Made by a program: the position numbers and the translations under genes. A stretch of DNA of 64,000 nucleotides from Clavulina sp. PMI_390. Lineage: Eukaryota; Basidiomycota; Agaricomycetes; Cantharellales; Hydnaceae. The stretch is taken from positions 31,024-95,023 of the forward strand of contig WIDE01000057.1 of NCBI GenBank assembly GCA_015039315.1, in the 5' to 3' direction. The notes beneath the pieces were generated by a model. It saw only the letters and a list, made by a program, of their open reading frames with translations, made no database searches and was not told the DNA's origin. The first letter of the stretch is position 1; every line of letters begins with the position of its first letter. Positions 13,056 through 25,252 of this stretch are shown in pieces.

Positions 13056-13793
13056 ATGCACTTCCGTTCTGTCGTCTTTGCTCTCCTCGCCATCAGTGGC
13101 GCAAGTGTCTTCGCCTCGCCAGTCCCACCAGTCGTCGATGCTGTCCCTGCCGATGACTCACTAGAGGGACTCTCTGAGCTATCATCCTCGTCAACCGCCT
13201 ACCGCACTGGTGGCCAAGGCACATATTTTTACCCAGGGCTTGGGGCTTGCGGATGGGTGAGCTGACCCTGACTTCAGATTTCAAATATCCCCTGACCACT
13301 CACCCTCATTTTTTTGTATTTCGGCCCATCGATTCTCGTGCACAGTACAACAAAAACTCCGACTACATTGTTGCACTGTCGACTAAGACTTACAAAAAGT
13401 CATATTGCGGCAAGGTGAGTCAAAGCTCCACAGTACACGCTATTACTTTGCACTCATTCTGACTTTGCACTTCGAAAATCTCAGATGATCACGATCATCG
13501 CTAACGGGAAGACGCACACCGCCAAGGTCGTCGACGCCTGCCCAGGGTGTGCTGCAAATAGTCTTGGTAAGTGTTCAAGACTCGATTCACTCATAGACGG
13601 AAAGGAAGCTCGTTTCTCATTCTGACCATTCACTCTTCTAGACATGTCTCCAGCTCTGTTCACCAAGTTCGCGCCCGAGAGCGTCGGCGTTATCAAGACC
13701 ATGAAGTGGAAGGTATGCACCCGTATTCTGTGCTCGCATGTTCTTGTCTTGGCTGATCACGCTTCAACGATCCTTGTGCTCTAGTTCAACTGA
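13056..13793 (+). CDS. Secreted DPBB protein, type B
   Basis: Exons 13056-13256, 13346-13414, 13485-13566, 13642-13712 and 13785-13793 encode 143 aa. Residues 1-20 form a signal peptide (MHFRSVVFALLAISGASVFA). The mature barrel begins at YRTGGQGTYFYPGLGACGW and continues NSDYIVALSTKTYKKSYCGK, GKTHTAKVVDACPGC, LDMSPALFTKFAPESVGVI and ends WKFN. The last coding exon holds only Phe-Asn-stop. This is the first of three head-to-tail type B genes (next at 14605 and 16147). An expansin/barwin-like wall or effector function is inferred from the fold; no catalytic pair can be confirmed. Confidence 0.88.
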
Positions 13794-14604
13794 ACGACGA
13801 CCTCGCTATTCTCCCTTTACGCTGATACGCTTGATGCGCCATGAGACCGATTCGGTCCCGTTTTACACCGAAGTGGCCATCATCAGCCACGCGGCCGCGC
13901 ATGCTCCACTTTAGATGAGCTGCCATCCGTAGTATGCTGTGCCCACTTCATTCCGCTGGCCGGACATGTGCTGCCTACCGATCATGACTCGACCTCCATT
14001 TTTGTTCACGTCTTGCCGTCACGCGTTTTTCATGACTGACGAACCCTTCTCAAGGGCATCGCTTCATTTCTCACCTTGTACTTGTACAATTCCTGCCTCA
14101 GTCCCTCTCTTTAGATATCCCTACACCATTATACACCTGAGGCCTTCTTGTTGTATCTTTACCTCGTGCTGTACTAGAAATTGCATCTCTTCTTCTTCTT
14201 GTTTACCCCGTGACGGAGGGTTTCTTCGATTGGGGCTGTTCGTGCTGCGTGCTGCGTTTTGCTGATTATTCCTTGATTTATTCTCGCAGGTACCACTAGC
14301 GGGACCGCCAAGGCTCTTCTTCTCTTCACTCATCACAGACGATTTACCCACACTTAGCGGCGGTCATCATCGCGCCCTCGACCCTTGTCAATTAAATTTT
14401 ATATCTATTCGTCGGTCCTATATATGCGATGAGCGCTACCTCCCGTCTTGCTCATCCCTCCTGCCATCTCGGCGTCGTCTTCTTGTCCCAGTCTCCTGTC
14501 TTTAGCTGGATAGTCCTCTATAATCATCAGCTCTCTTTTCATCTATACCACCACAAACTCAGTCGCTCGTTTGCTCTACGTCCTTCCTTGCTTGAAGAAA
14601 AAAA
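13794..14604. other. Intergenic spacer between type B DPBB genes
   Basis: About 0.8 kb with a TATATA element at 14418-14424 and a pyrimidine-rich leader just before the next ATG. No coding signal recognised. Confidence 0.5.
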
Positions 14605-15443
14605 ATGCGCGTTGTCTCACTCGTCTTCTACGCCTTCTTCCTGCTCGTGTCTGGCGGCACTACCGTGCGAGTGGCCGTCCGCGCTTCTCCTGTCCTGGCA
14701 GCTGATGCCCAAGTACCGCCATCTGTTGCCGGAATTGCTGCTCCTGAGGCAGAGCTACCCCGTCGGGCGTCATCGGCGTCAGTATTATCGGGGCATCATG
14801 CTGTGGCTCGGGGAAGAGAGAAGGAAAGGCGCTCATATGGTGGGAAGGGTACATATTATTACCCTGGAAAAGGTGCATGTGGATGGGTGCGTGATACAGG
14901 TCTCCACTTTTTATTCTCCTCGTGGGGAAGAAGAGAAGGCTCTCAGTTTGTCAGCTGATGCTTGCCGTGTATTCGGTATTCCGGACCCTTCAATGTAGCA
15001 CAATACAAGCTCGGACCTCATTGTTGCGATGTCGGCCAAGATGTACAAGGCGCACTGTGGCAAGGTTAGCAAACTATGAGAAAATAATATTCATCCTTTA
15101 TATATGTTCCTGGACTGGACTCTTAGATGATCACCATTACATCAAAAGGGAAGACCCACACAGCTAAAGTCGTCGATGAATGTCCCGAGTGCGGGGCTGG
15201 TGACCTAGGTATGCCCGTATCCCACCTGCTGCCACGGTCGGCCCACGTGGAGGATGGCACGAATTAATAGGTGCTTTCACTTCTCCTTTCCCAGACATGT
15301 CGCCAGGGCTATTCAAAAAGTTTGCGCCGGAGAGCCAAGGCGTCATCTCCGTTCAGTGGAAGGTAAGTTCTTGCGATTCTGGTGGTGCTCGCCGTCATAT
15401 CTAACCAGGGCTGCATTTTCCTTATTTTGTCTAGTTTAACTAG
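14605..15443 (+). CDS. Secreted DPBB protein, type B, long N-terminal pro-region
   Basis: Exons 14605-14886, 14999-15064, 15127-15208, 15295-15362 and 15435-15443 encode 168 aa. The signal peptide is followed by a pro-region of about 45 residues, longer than in the neighbours, ending near EKERRSYGGKGTYYYPG, where a dibasic RR could be cleaved. Barrel motifs: GACGW, SSDLIVAMSAKMYKAHCGK, GKTHTAKVVDECPECGAGDLDMS, and the C-terminal WKFN. The 9-nt final coding exon and all intron phases match the 13056 gene, so this is a tandem duplicate. Confidence 0.86.
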
Positions 15444-16146
15444 AGCGATTTTCGTCCTCAATGCGCATGTATCCCCGGTCTCATTTGACTTGAAACAAAC
15501 TGCTATGATCGCTGGACGCTTCTTGGTCGATCTCCAGATATCTCTGGATTCGATGATCAACTTACCATAGCCTGTGCATGTACACTTCCTCCAAAGGATA
15601 ACCAAAATATAAACCCCTACGCAGAGGGTCTGTATATTCAGAATGCTCATCGCCACTTCTTCATTTTCACATGTGTTTCAGCATGGTTACCTTGCCGTTG
15701 TTCGGGACCATCGAACCTGCCACGCTAAGAACCGTTTGGCCATCGTGGGTGGTCTTCCTCGATCATGTCGATGGGCGGGTTCGGCGGTAGCCCGAGAGTA
15801 CTTGTACGTACGTTGCTACGTGCACTGGCAGTTTCTTGGCGAAATGGTGTGAAACTCTGTTTGTGTCGAACGCGAAACCGATGATGATTTGCCAGATTCA
15901 ATTCAATATTTGGCGGTCATCCAATGCAAGACCCTGCCGTACGTACCCTGTTCTGCCCCTGAGGCTGTGGGGCCCTATTCCGTTCGTGCCGATATATGAG
16001 AGGCACGCCAAAAGCCTAGACTCTTTTTCCCTTTCTACTTTCTCCCTCCATCTCGTCTCTTTCGTTCCAGCTGACGCACAGCGCCGTCACCAACTCTCTC
16101 GTTCTACCCACTGCCACTCTTTAACAGCTTCAACTCATTCATCAGA
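15444..16146. other. Intergenic spacer between type B DPBB genes
   Basis: 0.7 kb with a GATATATGAG TATA-like element at 15991-16000 and a C/T-rich leader. No coding feature recognised. Confidence 0.5.
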
Positions 16147-16999
16147 ATGCATTTCTTCCGCTCCTTTGTCGCTGCTGTCCTTGCGGTTTCGTTCGGTGTC
16201 GCTTCTGCCCACCCTGCCCACATCCCCGGCTCGAAACCCTCACACGACGAGGTTGCCCGTGACGTTGCTGAGCGTTCCACTAGTGCCTACCGGACTGGAG
16301 GTCAGGGAACGTATTATTACCCTGGTATGGGCGCTTGCGGATGGGTAAGACGCTTTTTTCATTTTCATGACGTTTCGTGCGGCTTCGAAATCTGACCGCC
16401 ATCGTTTCATCCTTCCACCTGATCCTGCACACCCTCGCTTGCTCACCTCATTCTCAATAATGTAAACGGCCAATAGCACAACAAGAACACGGACATGATC
16501 GTGGCAATTTCCACGCCCCTTTTCAAAGGCAAACACTGCGGCAAGGTAAACTAGCTGTCTGCCCATTGTTTTCTCGTGTGCAAATACTGACGCGTCTCGA
16601 ACTCCACGCAGACTATTACGATCACTGCGAACGGAAAGACCCACACCGCCGAAGTCGTTGACGAATGCCCTGACTGCGCGACCAACAGCCTGGGTCAGTT
16701 TCGCGCTTTTGTTTGTTTTACACATGGGTGACTTTGTTGACTTACTGCTTGATTGTCGACAATACACGATGTCTACTCCGTGTTCTTTTATTTTATAGAC
16801 ATGTCGCCTTCTCTGTTCAAGGTATTCGCACCCGAGAGCGCCGGAGTTATTTCGATGAAGTGGAAGGTATGTGCCATTGACCTCATTTGTGTGGCGAAAC
16901 GCGGGTGTGCAGATCATTCGCAGACTGCTGCTCAACTTAGCGTTCGTCTGATGTCCATATTGTTGACTAACTTCAATTCCTCTCCCGCAGTTCAACTAA
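16147..16999 (+). CDS. Secreted DPBB protein, type B
   Basis: Exons 16147-16344, 16477-16545, 16612-16693, 16799-16866 and 16991-16999 encode 141 aa. Signal peptide at residues 1-21, then a short linker and the barrel: YRTGGQGTYYYPGMGACGW, NTDMIVAISTPLFKGKHCGK, GKTHTAEVVDECPDCATNSLDMSP, APESAGVISMKWKFN. It is the third member of the head-to-tail array and, like the first, has the STSAYRTGGQG-type junction between linker and domain. The terminal exon again codes only Phe-Asn-stop. Confidence 0.88.
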
Positions 17000-17341
17000 A
17001 TCATCACGTGCAAGATTTGTGGGATCCATACTATGAACCTCCCCTCCTCTCATATTCGACGCTCCCTCCACACTCTGTTGTCAGCTTCATCATTTATTGC
17101 TTTGGGATTTTGCGCTCGATGCGCATCGTACGCTACATTTTCTCGTAAATTATGTCAACATTGCATCCATTCCTTCTAGATCACCATTCATTGCTTGCGC
17201 CTATCATTCTTGAGCATGCGAGTTGTCGCAATCAGATCGTATCTTGCATCGCCACTCGTGCGAATATACCTGTTTTGCTATATCAATCCAACCGTGCCAT
17301 AACAGCTGCCGTCCCTTGCATTTCTTGCCAAGATGGACACT
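17000..17341. other. Spacer downstream of the DPBB array
   Basis: No gene is recognised between the last DPBB stop codon and the tandem repeat that starts at 17342. Confidence 0.45.
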
Positions 17342-17756
17342 TTCCTATCGGCGCCTGGGCATATATCCTTGTTGAGATCATCATCTATTGTTCACCTCGA
17401 CTGATCTTGATAGGTGGTAGAAGCTGTAGTAAGGACATTGAATGTACACCCGCTGCATTGGCGCCGAGCCCTCTGCATGGCAGGCACTTTCACGGGTCTA
17501 ATACAACCTAGGTTGAAACCTATCCCCCATAAAGAGCTCTCCGCCACCGGAGCTAGTCCAGCCATATAATACATGTACTGAGCTTTGGTGCTCATCACGC
17601 AGATACATCACTTAATTCCTGCTGTCAGTGCCTCGGCAGGGTCTACCAGACACTAATTTTTTTAGCCAATAGGGACCCCACCTCTTCCCTCGGCTTCCTC
17701 CAGGCTCCAGGCTTTGTCAGTGTGTTGCGAGCCGCTACCAGCAACAGCACTGGCCC
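17342..17756. repeat. Tandem repeat, unit 1 (about 415 bp)
   Basis: This unit begins TTCCTATCGGCGCCTGGGCA and recurs, with a few tens of substitutions and small indels, directly downstream at 17757. Both units share landmarks CATTGAATGTACACCCGCTG, AGCTCTCCGCCACC, ATATAATACATGTACTGAGC and TGCGAGCCGCTACCAGCAAC in the same order. No domain is recognised in any frame. It may be a duplicated fragment of a mobile element or simply a tandem duplication of spacer. Confidence 0.85.
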
Positions 17757-18172
17757 TTCCTATCGGCGCCTGGGCATATATCCTTGTTGAGATCATCATC
17801 TATTGTTCACCTCGACTGATCTTGATAGATGGTAGAAGCTGTAGTAAGGGCATTGAATGTACACCCGCTGCATTAGCGCCAAGCCCTCTACATGACAGGC
17901 ACTGTCACGGGTCTAATACAACCTGGGTTGAAACCTATCCCCATAAAGAGCTCTCCGCCACCGTGTCTGGTCCAGCCATATAATACATGTACTGAGCTTC
18001 GGTGCGCATCACGCAGATACATCACTTAATTCCTGCTGTCAGTGCCTCGGCAGGGTCTACCAGGCACTAATTTTTTTTTAGCCAATAGGGGCCCCACCTC
18101 TCCCCTCGGCTTCCTCCAGGCTCCAGGCTTTGTCAGTGTGTTGCGAGCCGCTACCAGCAACAGCACTGGCCC
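17757..18172. repeat. Tandem repeat, unit 2 (about 415 bp)
   Basis: Second copy, immediately adjacent to the first with no intervening sequence, offset 415 bp at its start. It differs from unit 1 by scattered transitions and a longer T run near 18070. The abutting units indicate a local tandem duplication rather than two independent insertions. Confidence 0.85.
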
Positions 18173-18620
18173 AAATCCTCTGTATGACTTTCGCTACTCT
18201 CCGAGGCGGTATTGAAATCTGTCCGCCTTCCCTCATGTGATATCATTGACACTCTTTAGATCGGCTATGCAGCGCCCCCGCTTCGGGGAGTCGTAAGTTA
18301 AGAGCTCACAGTCCTTTGAGGAGAGTGTCCATATAAACCGGAACACGCAGCGTTCCCCATGTACTTCTCTTCTCGTTGCCGCACAGGTCTCTCCGCTATC
18401 CTTCTCTGGCAATACGTAAGCGGCTGTGGCCGCGCTGTCCTCTCCATGCACAGTCTTGGCACGAGCGATATCATAAGAGTGAGATGAGTGGGGTCCCCTC
18501 CATTTGACGCATCCTCCACAACCTCTGGGCCTATTCCAACTCAGTGTGTCTAAACCTTGATCGCCGATAGCGCCATGTCTTGATCCGCCGTCCTTGCCAA
18601 ACCTGCCATGTAGACTCCTT
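18173..18620. other. Spacer between the repeat and the first eqolisin-like gene
   Basis: Promoter-sized sequence without a recognised coding feature. A minus-strand open frame across 18233-18733 overlaps the real gene and has no protein-like features. Confidence 0.4.
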
Positions 18621-19742
18621 ATGTGCCTGAAAATACTTTTTCTTGGCTTCACGCTCTTCGCTGTTTCCACGGCAGGCGCTGTGCCCGCGAGCGCCCCGTC
18701 AGTGCTCACCCCATTTGGACATCGTCCGCCCACGCACGTTCACCACGTCCCCCAAGGTGTTCATGTCCTATGCTTTTTGTCCCGCAAGAGCTGATATCAT
18801 CAATATAATTGCTTCCTCAGGTGCCTCCATCAGCCATGTTGGGGATGAACTTCATATATTAGATGCTGAGGGTACCGTGCTTCACAAGGCGGCCCCCACC
18901 GATGGTTTCGTGAAGGCGACCCCTTTGCCCAACGGTGGAGAGCTCCAGAACGGTTGGATAGCTTATGCGCATTGTACGTCATCCATCTTCTCATTTGTCA
19001 TTTCCATCTCGCGTTTTGCAATACCGCCAACGCACTTCACCTGGGCCAGCTTGAGGATTGTTATATATATAATCCATGGCCCGTCCGTATATCCGGTCTC
19101 TTATTCGTTCAACGCCACTTCTATCATTTTCCTGCTTTGCTCAATGTGTTTCCTGGCGCAGGGCAAAACAATGGGAGCGCGCCCATAACCTCCTTTTCAG
19201 CAACCTGGACAGTTCCTTTTAAGCCGCCTCACCCCAATGAAGGCCAAATCCTCTTCCTATTTAACGCAATGGAGCCTTCCACGGGAGATTCCATTCTACA
19301 ACCAGTCCTCCAATACGGAATTTCTGCAGCAGGCGGTGGGCCATACTGGGCTATCGCGAACTGGTATGGGGTTGGGAACTTATTTTTTCACACAACCCTG
19401 CAGCGGGTCAACTCTGGTCAGATTCTTACTGGTGAGATGAAGCTTGCAGGCATATCGAGTGATGGACACAGTTATACCAGCTTGTTCCGTGGCATTGGGG
19501 ACAGGTTGACCGTGACAGGGGCAAAGCAGCTTCAGTGGGCTACTGAGACATTCGAGGTGTACAACTTGCAGACCACAAGCGAACTTCCGTTATTTTGGAC
19601 CTTGTTCTGGAATATTCAGCTAAAAACAGCAGCTGGGTATCCTAATGCAGTCTGGAGCGCAGTGAGTAGCCCCACGGATGGGGTAACAACGAAGGTGTTG
19701 TGGCAGGGCTCAAATGGAGGGATCGTCCAGATCATCTATTAG
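18621..19742 (+). CDS. Secreted eqolisin-like (peptidase G1-type fold) protein 1
   Basis: Exons 18621-18756, 18821-18973 and 19162-19742 encode 289 aa. I chose the Met before CLKILFLGF because it gives a clean signal peptide; an in-frame Met lies 27 bp upstream. Next come a conserved PFGHRPP..HVHHVPQG segment, a small domain (HVGDELHILDAEGTV) and a beta-rich domain: SATWTVP, ILFLFNAMEP, SILQPVLQYG, AIANWYGVG, LQWATETFEVYNLQ, GSNGGIVQIIY. The order ATWTVP, ILQ and Trp-Tyr, then ATETFE, resembles glutamic peptidases of family G1, where a Gln in an ILQ motif and a Glu in an AEF-IE motif are catalytic. A ConA-like lectin fold without protease activity is the alternative. Two paralogues follow on the same strand. 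Confidence 0.75.
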
Positions 19743-19859
19743 GAGAAATTTACTTGTTTCTTTCTATTCGCTCTATGGCATTGCAGGGCTAAGAATTTAT
19801 AATATACCTTAGAAATAAACAAACGAGGCTCGGCAGCCGAAGAAAGGTGGACCATTTCG

Positions 19860-22224
19860 TTAAGAAGAATCTAACACAACTCGACATATTACGATATCGC
19901 CACCATTCGAAGATCCTTCCCATAACACTAGGATCCCCGCGACAGGATTCCATAGCATGTGTTGTGATCGAACTTGAAGAGGCCGTACGTCATAGTTTGC
20001 ATTCGTCGATTGGTTCCTTAGTCTTGTTGGTGACATGTCAAGTGGATTGCTTCGGGTATTCCTAACGAGCAGAAGCCGATGCTGGAGATGCCTCTGGCCG
20101 CCGTTTGGGCTCTCAGCAAGTCTGCTGATCACTATATTGGCATGATCTTTAAGAGGATGGTCGCCAATGTTGTAATTCTTGACCACTGTGAATGGGTAAG
20201 CCAAAGTGAGACAGTGATGAGCATCTCCAGGGATCGATGGGGAAATGGGAAGTTCTGGTTGACGGACAGCCTGGAATGGTGGGTGTGGGGGATCGGTTTT
20301 CTTTACGTCACGCAAGGGGCTTGGTCCAGAACGAGAGAGCGCGTTGGCAAGACGATGAAGCCTCCGATTCGTCCCTCTGTTATACCATGCTTGAGCAACT
20401 GGGTCCCAGGAACTAGGATCGCCAAAGACGTCTGGAGGGATCCGCTCAGTGATTTCCCTCCTAATGCGGAGAGCAGGCACACCAACAGATGGTGAGTGTA
20501 CTTGCACGTTTGGGTCAGCATCATCAACGTGGAGCTCGGGGTCGCTTTGAGCAATTGGAGCAGTGATTTCCACTTCCACGTATCGAAGCCCACCCTTATT
20601 TTCATGCCATGTCGTGAAGAAATGACGCATCGTAACAGGGTCAAAAGAGAGGGAGCGAGGGAGATGCCTTGGTGACCAGAATGACCTTCTGAAATCTTCC
20701 AGATCCTCAGGACCACCATCGGATATGAGATGAATTATTCCCCCCCCTGGAAGGAGGCGGAAATACCAAGAGAGCCGATTGATACCTAGGACGAAGTACT
20801 CTTCATTGATAAACTCGATATAGATGGCGTCGGTGTACCACAGCTGGCAAAGAACCATGGGATGTGAGAGAGAGTCATGCATACCAAACGAGCTAGAGAC
20901 AGCTAATATTACGCACCCAAGACATAGTCCACATGCTCCCACTTCTAAGATCAACAATATTCACATGCAGGTATTCCTCCTCGGCCCGAGGTAGTGAGCC
21001 GTCGCGGAGGACTTGGGTAAACGCAAACCAGTGTCCTGATAGTTTGACTGTCACTAGTTGTCCCAAGCGTAATGAAAGAGCGCACACCACAATGGCTTGG
21101 GGTTGTTTCTCGTCACTATCATGGCGAAGAGGCTGAAAAATGACATTGAGACGACTGTTTATCCTGAAAGGAGGATGGCAAAGTGGCATGAGGCTATGCA
21201 ACCCTTTATCGCACAGGTCAACAAGCAACCTACTCAAGAATGGCGACAAGACCCTCTTGCCCACGATAAGAAAAAGGTTCGACAGAGGTAAAATGTTGAT
21301 AAAACCCTGGTCCATTTGAAGTCGTGGATTGGTTGGTCGCATCGATGTGCAAACAGTACTCCTGGCGGCCAGCACCCGGCCGAAGGTCCATTAAGTACAA
21401 GTCCCTGTTCGTGAACCAGAGTGCGAGGATTTCCCCTCTGGTGCTAAGAGTCATTCTAGGGGCAGGATTATAGAACGCTGTCGGAAAGCTGTTGTCCTCG
21501 GGTGAACTGCCGGAGGGTATGGTGGAGATAGTAAGAAAATGTTCGATCATGGGCTGGTCGTGCTTTATCAGAACATCATGGACGCGCATGGTGCGTTGGT
21601 AGAGTTCATAAGCTGAAGGAGAGGCTCTTTTTTCATCAGCGCTCAGTGTGTTTCCAAGGCAAGTCACAGATGCAAGAGAAGAAGAGATAGGGAGGATGCT
21701 AACTTGAACCCCTTCGGGTTCTACTATGAGCGGAGGGTCGCTACTATGTAGTTGGCTGAGGTTAAGAGTTGGGGGGCGAACAAGGGGGAGGTTTGTACGG
21801 CCTTGTGATTCGCTACGTAGTAGAGCAGAGCGCCATGCTGCATCAGAGTTTGCGCAGGAACGTAGAACACGGCATGTCTACTCAACATAGACAATGGACA
21901 AAAAGAAAGACGTGAGCTATATGGGGCGTTATATGCGCAAAATCTAATCAGCGTACTCACGTGGCTGAGGGCTACGAGATCACCAGGAGCAAGGTCGCAA
22001 CAGAGAACCTCGATGAGCACATCTTGGGGAAGCAAGGCAAGGGAAGACGAGGGTTGGGGGGCATCGTATATGTTGTGATTCATGCTGAATTCTCTTGGAT
22101 CTTTCTCGACTTTTTGTATTGCTTGGGCACTGGGTCGAAGTGGGATACCCTCAGCCTTTTGAGACGGCTGTGGCACTGCCATGAACGTACATTGGAGCTC
22201 TCTGTTGCGAGGGAGCCCGAGCAT
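19860..22224 (-). CDS. F-box protein paralogue 1 (712 aa)
   Basis: Exons 22224-21961, 21877-21234, 21163-20917 and 20843-19860 join in frame. An N-terminal F-box (LALLPQDVLIEVLCCDL then VALSH) is split by intron 1, continuing TCRVLRSCANSDAAWRSALL. The rest is shared by four paralogues in this window: PPTLNL, MTLSTRGEILALWF followed by YLMDLR, LNVIFQPLRHD, LSGHWFAFTQV, WYFRLLPGGG, DVFGDPSSWDPVAQAWYNRG and DHANIVISRL. The body looks beta-rich, perhaps propeller-like, which is inference. F-box proteins are substrate adaptors of SCF ubiquitin ligases; the target is unknown. Its 3' end is tail-to-tail with the eqolisin-like gene 1, separated by 117 bp. Confidence 0.82.
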
Positions 22225-22729
22225 TAACAAATTTCTTCACGAAATCCATATCGTGTTCTCAAGAGCACGGTTGATTGCATCCAGTTGAATACTGGTGCAA
22301 TGGTGGTAAAAACTTGAACACGTTCGAGGCTCGCGGCCTCGGGAGCACGCCACAGCCCACTTCTTATGAATTGCTAGACTGACAACGACTCGATGGGGAC
22401 ACTACTTTTTCTGACCATAGAGGTCGGAATCCCCTTTGTTGAAAAAACTCCACCCGTAAGCTGTTGTGAAACTGTGGGAAACTTCTGATTGGGGTACCAG
22501 GCACACATCTCGTTTGCAAATACCGAGGCGGTGACCTGATGCCGTTCCTGTCGTACTCGGCCTCGTTAATCGAGGGATATAGATAGGAAGCTTCGATATA
22601 AGCCAAGGCCGCTTCTGACAGCCCTATTTTTGTGCCCCCTCGCTCAGACCCAACAGACTGGTCGCGCTACATATCCCAAGCTCCTTTGATAACGCGCCAT
22701 CCATATCCGACAAGACCTTTTGGACTCTG
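22225..22729. other. Divergent promoter region
   Basis: 505 bp between the F-box gene (-) and eqolisin-like gene 2 (+). A TATA-like GATATAGATAG lies near 22574-22584, about 150 bp before the plus-strand ATG. No coding feature. Confidence 0.5.
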
Positions 22730-23920
22730 ATGCACTACGGACGCTTAGTCTTTCTACTCGCCTCATGTCTCGCCTTTGCTACGAGAGCGGCGCCAACGAC
22801 AGCATCTCATGTTTACACCCCGTACGGGCGACGTCCCGCCAACAATGTCCGACTAGTACCTGATGGTAAGACCATCGTTTTCTTGCGTTGGATCATCGCT
22901 GACTACCCTATTTTATGACCTTGTTCCTCGCCATGGACGGATGTTCCGTAGGCGCATCTGTTCACCATGTTGGAGACGATATACACATTCTTGACGCAAT
23001 GGGGGCAGTCATTGACAAGATGACGCCATCTGGTAATATTACAAAAGCGACACCCACATCAGCGGCCGGCGCATTAGAGACTGGGTGGATTTCCTACGCT
23101 CATTGTGCGTCATTTTCCTTTCGTGCCCGTTTGCCATTTGGCTTCCCGCATCTCCTCGTTTCTCTTCATCCCCGCTGATTTCCTTGATCCCATTCGAGAT
23201 GGGAAGCTTGTCGTACTGACTAAGGTTGCCAATATGTCTCGGTTATTATACAGGGATGAATTCTTATAACTCTCCCATCAACTATTTCGACACGACGTGG
23301 GTCGTGCCGCGCGCTCCCCAACGTCCCAATGATGGGCAACTCCTCTTCCTTTTTAATTCCATTGAGCCAGCATTGGGAGACGCAATACTGCAACCTGTGC
23401 TACAGTACGGTGGTGAGTGTTTTCGTCCTCATGAACCTTGGGGGTGATGCCGCCGCGTCAAAGCTTTGTATTGACGTGTAAATGGACGACAGTATCCGCC
23501 GCAGGCGGTGGCGCCTACTGGTCCATCGCGAACTGGTACGGTGTTGGTGACCACTATTTACATACTCCGCTCCACATCGTGCAACCAGGTCAAGTCCTGC
23601 AAGGTATTATGATTCTGACAGGCATTACCTCGGTGGGGTACAACTATGTCAGCTACTTTAATGGGGTGGGCGCAAAGATGCTCGTGAGTGGGAGCAAACA
23701 GCTTGTGTGGGCGACGGAGACGCTTGAGGTCTACCACCTTCAGAGCAAGGATGACTTCCCGTTGGGTTGGACGACCTTCACAAATATCCACCTGAGAACT
23801 ACGGCGGGGTACCCATCCGTTTGGTGGAGTACTGTCAGCAGTCCAGAGGATGGCGTAACAACTTTTGTGAACCACCAAGGCTCCAATGGCGCTGCTGTCC
23901 AGATTGTCTACCAGTACTAG
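22730..23920 (+). CDS. Secreted eqolisin-like protein 2
   Basis: Exons 22730-22865, 22952-23104, 23254-23412 and 23493-23920 encode 291 aa. Exons 1 and 2 have exactly the lengths of the two paralogues (136 and 153 nt). Here the third exon is split by one extra intron, 23413-23492, placed just after LQPVLQYG. Signal peptide MHYGRLVFLLASCLAFATRA, then PYGRRPANNVRLVPDG, HVGDDIHILDAMGAV, FDTTWVVP, LLFLFNSIEP, AILQPVLQYG, SIANWYGVG, LVWATETLEVYHLQ and QGSNGAAVQIVYQY. The Gln of ILQ and the Glu residues of ATETLE are kept. Extracellular location is inferred from the signal peptide; protease activity is unproven. Confidence 0.77.
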
Positions 23921-25252
23921 CACTCTTGACGCTGTGTATCTTTGATAGGCGGCGTGGTTCCTTCTATGTGAGCGATGCATCCCTGATTGCCATTGAGTTT
24001 GCAATCTATTATGTCTGGACTTTCGGGAGGTGGTAGAGCAAGAGAGTGGGAATGCTGCAAGGTATCACTTTTGTGACCGCTGATTTCAGAGCCCTCTGGT
24101 GTGTTCTAACATTTAGAGCATCGGTAAGAGTATTGTATGATACTGAACTACTTCTTGTCTCTTTAGACTAAGAGGCAGGACACCTGCCACGGGCATCAGC
24201 GAAAGCTTTAGGTCGCCATTGAGTTCGATCATGGGTCATGTTCTTTATGAGATCCATGAATTGTATAGCTAGGGTGATAGGATAAACCGGCTCAACACAG
24301 CAGGCGTGCTGTCCGATGAGGAGGTTCATAGTTGAAGGGCGTGTGAAGCATCACGTGCACCTGTACAAAACCAATCACGCCAGCACCAAATGCCCACAAC
24401 TTTGAGTCTGCCAGGATTTGCTCGGTTTAACCTGAGGAATCGATATTATTATTGAGTCTATTGTTCGGGGAATGTCGCTAGCAACTCCTGCTGACGATTG
24501 AAAGCTCGGATCTCTCTGCGAGAGTCTCCAGTTGACCCGCATCGCGATTGCTGCCTGGGACCTGCTTCCCTTTCTTGCTTATGTCCGAAGCTGTGCAATA
24601 TATCTACATAATTCGTCTCAATGATCACGATACTACATCTTGCCAAAGACTAAGGGTGTGATGAACCCAAGCAGGAGTTGGCTCGAAAGCTGTGCAGTCA
24701 TCCTTTGCAAATCGTTGATACCTATCATCATCTCGCGAACTTTATCTTGGCACTGGCCCCGGCTGCCAACCATGATCCCCACCAACTGGAGTTATTTCTG
24801 ACCCTTTTCTGATATTCGGGTCGCCTGTGGCTGGGTGCTTTCTCCCTGATCTCCGCCTCCCAGACGGCCAGTCCGTTCAGTGAAGTGTTAGTGACGTCTT
24901 TCTGGGTTTGAAATTCCCGTCGCTTAAGCATGTATACTACCCCGTGTCCCATTGCTCCTGTTCTCTCGACTGTTAGGGTCTACAGGAATTTGTCTGATCA
25001 CGACGCTGTGAGCTGTTGTTTGCCGATGCCGACGAGAATGCGGAAATTGAAATTCCTTCTCACCACCCAGTCTCTCTATGGTCGATGGAGAGCTATAAAG
25101 CCATGAAGATGGGCCTCCTTTCACCCATCACCAAGCAAGCTCCTTCACTCCCATACAAATCTTCTGCTCATCGTTGTGCCTGCCTTCGTGCTCGTGAGCT
25201 CGTTCCAAAAACGATTTTTGCTTTGGAAGACTTACTCTCGCCCGTAGGACTC
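23921..25252. other. Intergenic region between eqolisin-like genes 2 and 3
   Basis: 1.3 kb with no recognised gene. Short minus-strand open frames near 24460-24950 show no domain. TATAAAG at 25093-25099 is a plausible promoter element of the next gene. Confidence 0.45.
25093..25099 (+). promoter_or_regulatory. TATA box of eqolisin-like gene 3
   Basis: TATAAAG 154-160 bp upstream of the ATG at 25253. Position and sequence only. Confidence 0.4.

Noticed and set aside
12519..13265. 248-codon plus-strand frame that runs into the type B DPBB gene
   Set aside because: The DPBB signal peptide starts at the Met at 13056. The upstream part is leader and promoter sequence with a TATA-like element near 12913.
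17152..17983. Two open frames sharing a peptide, one in each unit of the 415-bp repeat
   Set aside because: The shared peptide follows automatically from the DNA duplication. The frames start and end differently, have no domain, and their differences are not concentrated at third positions.
18233..18733. 166-codon minus-strand frame over the first exon of eqolisin-like gene 1
   Set aside because: It is antisense to a gene supported by two paralogues with matching exon lengths. A similar shadow occurs at 25168-25386.
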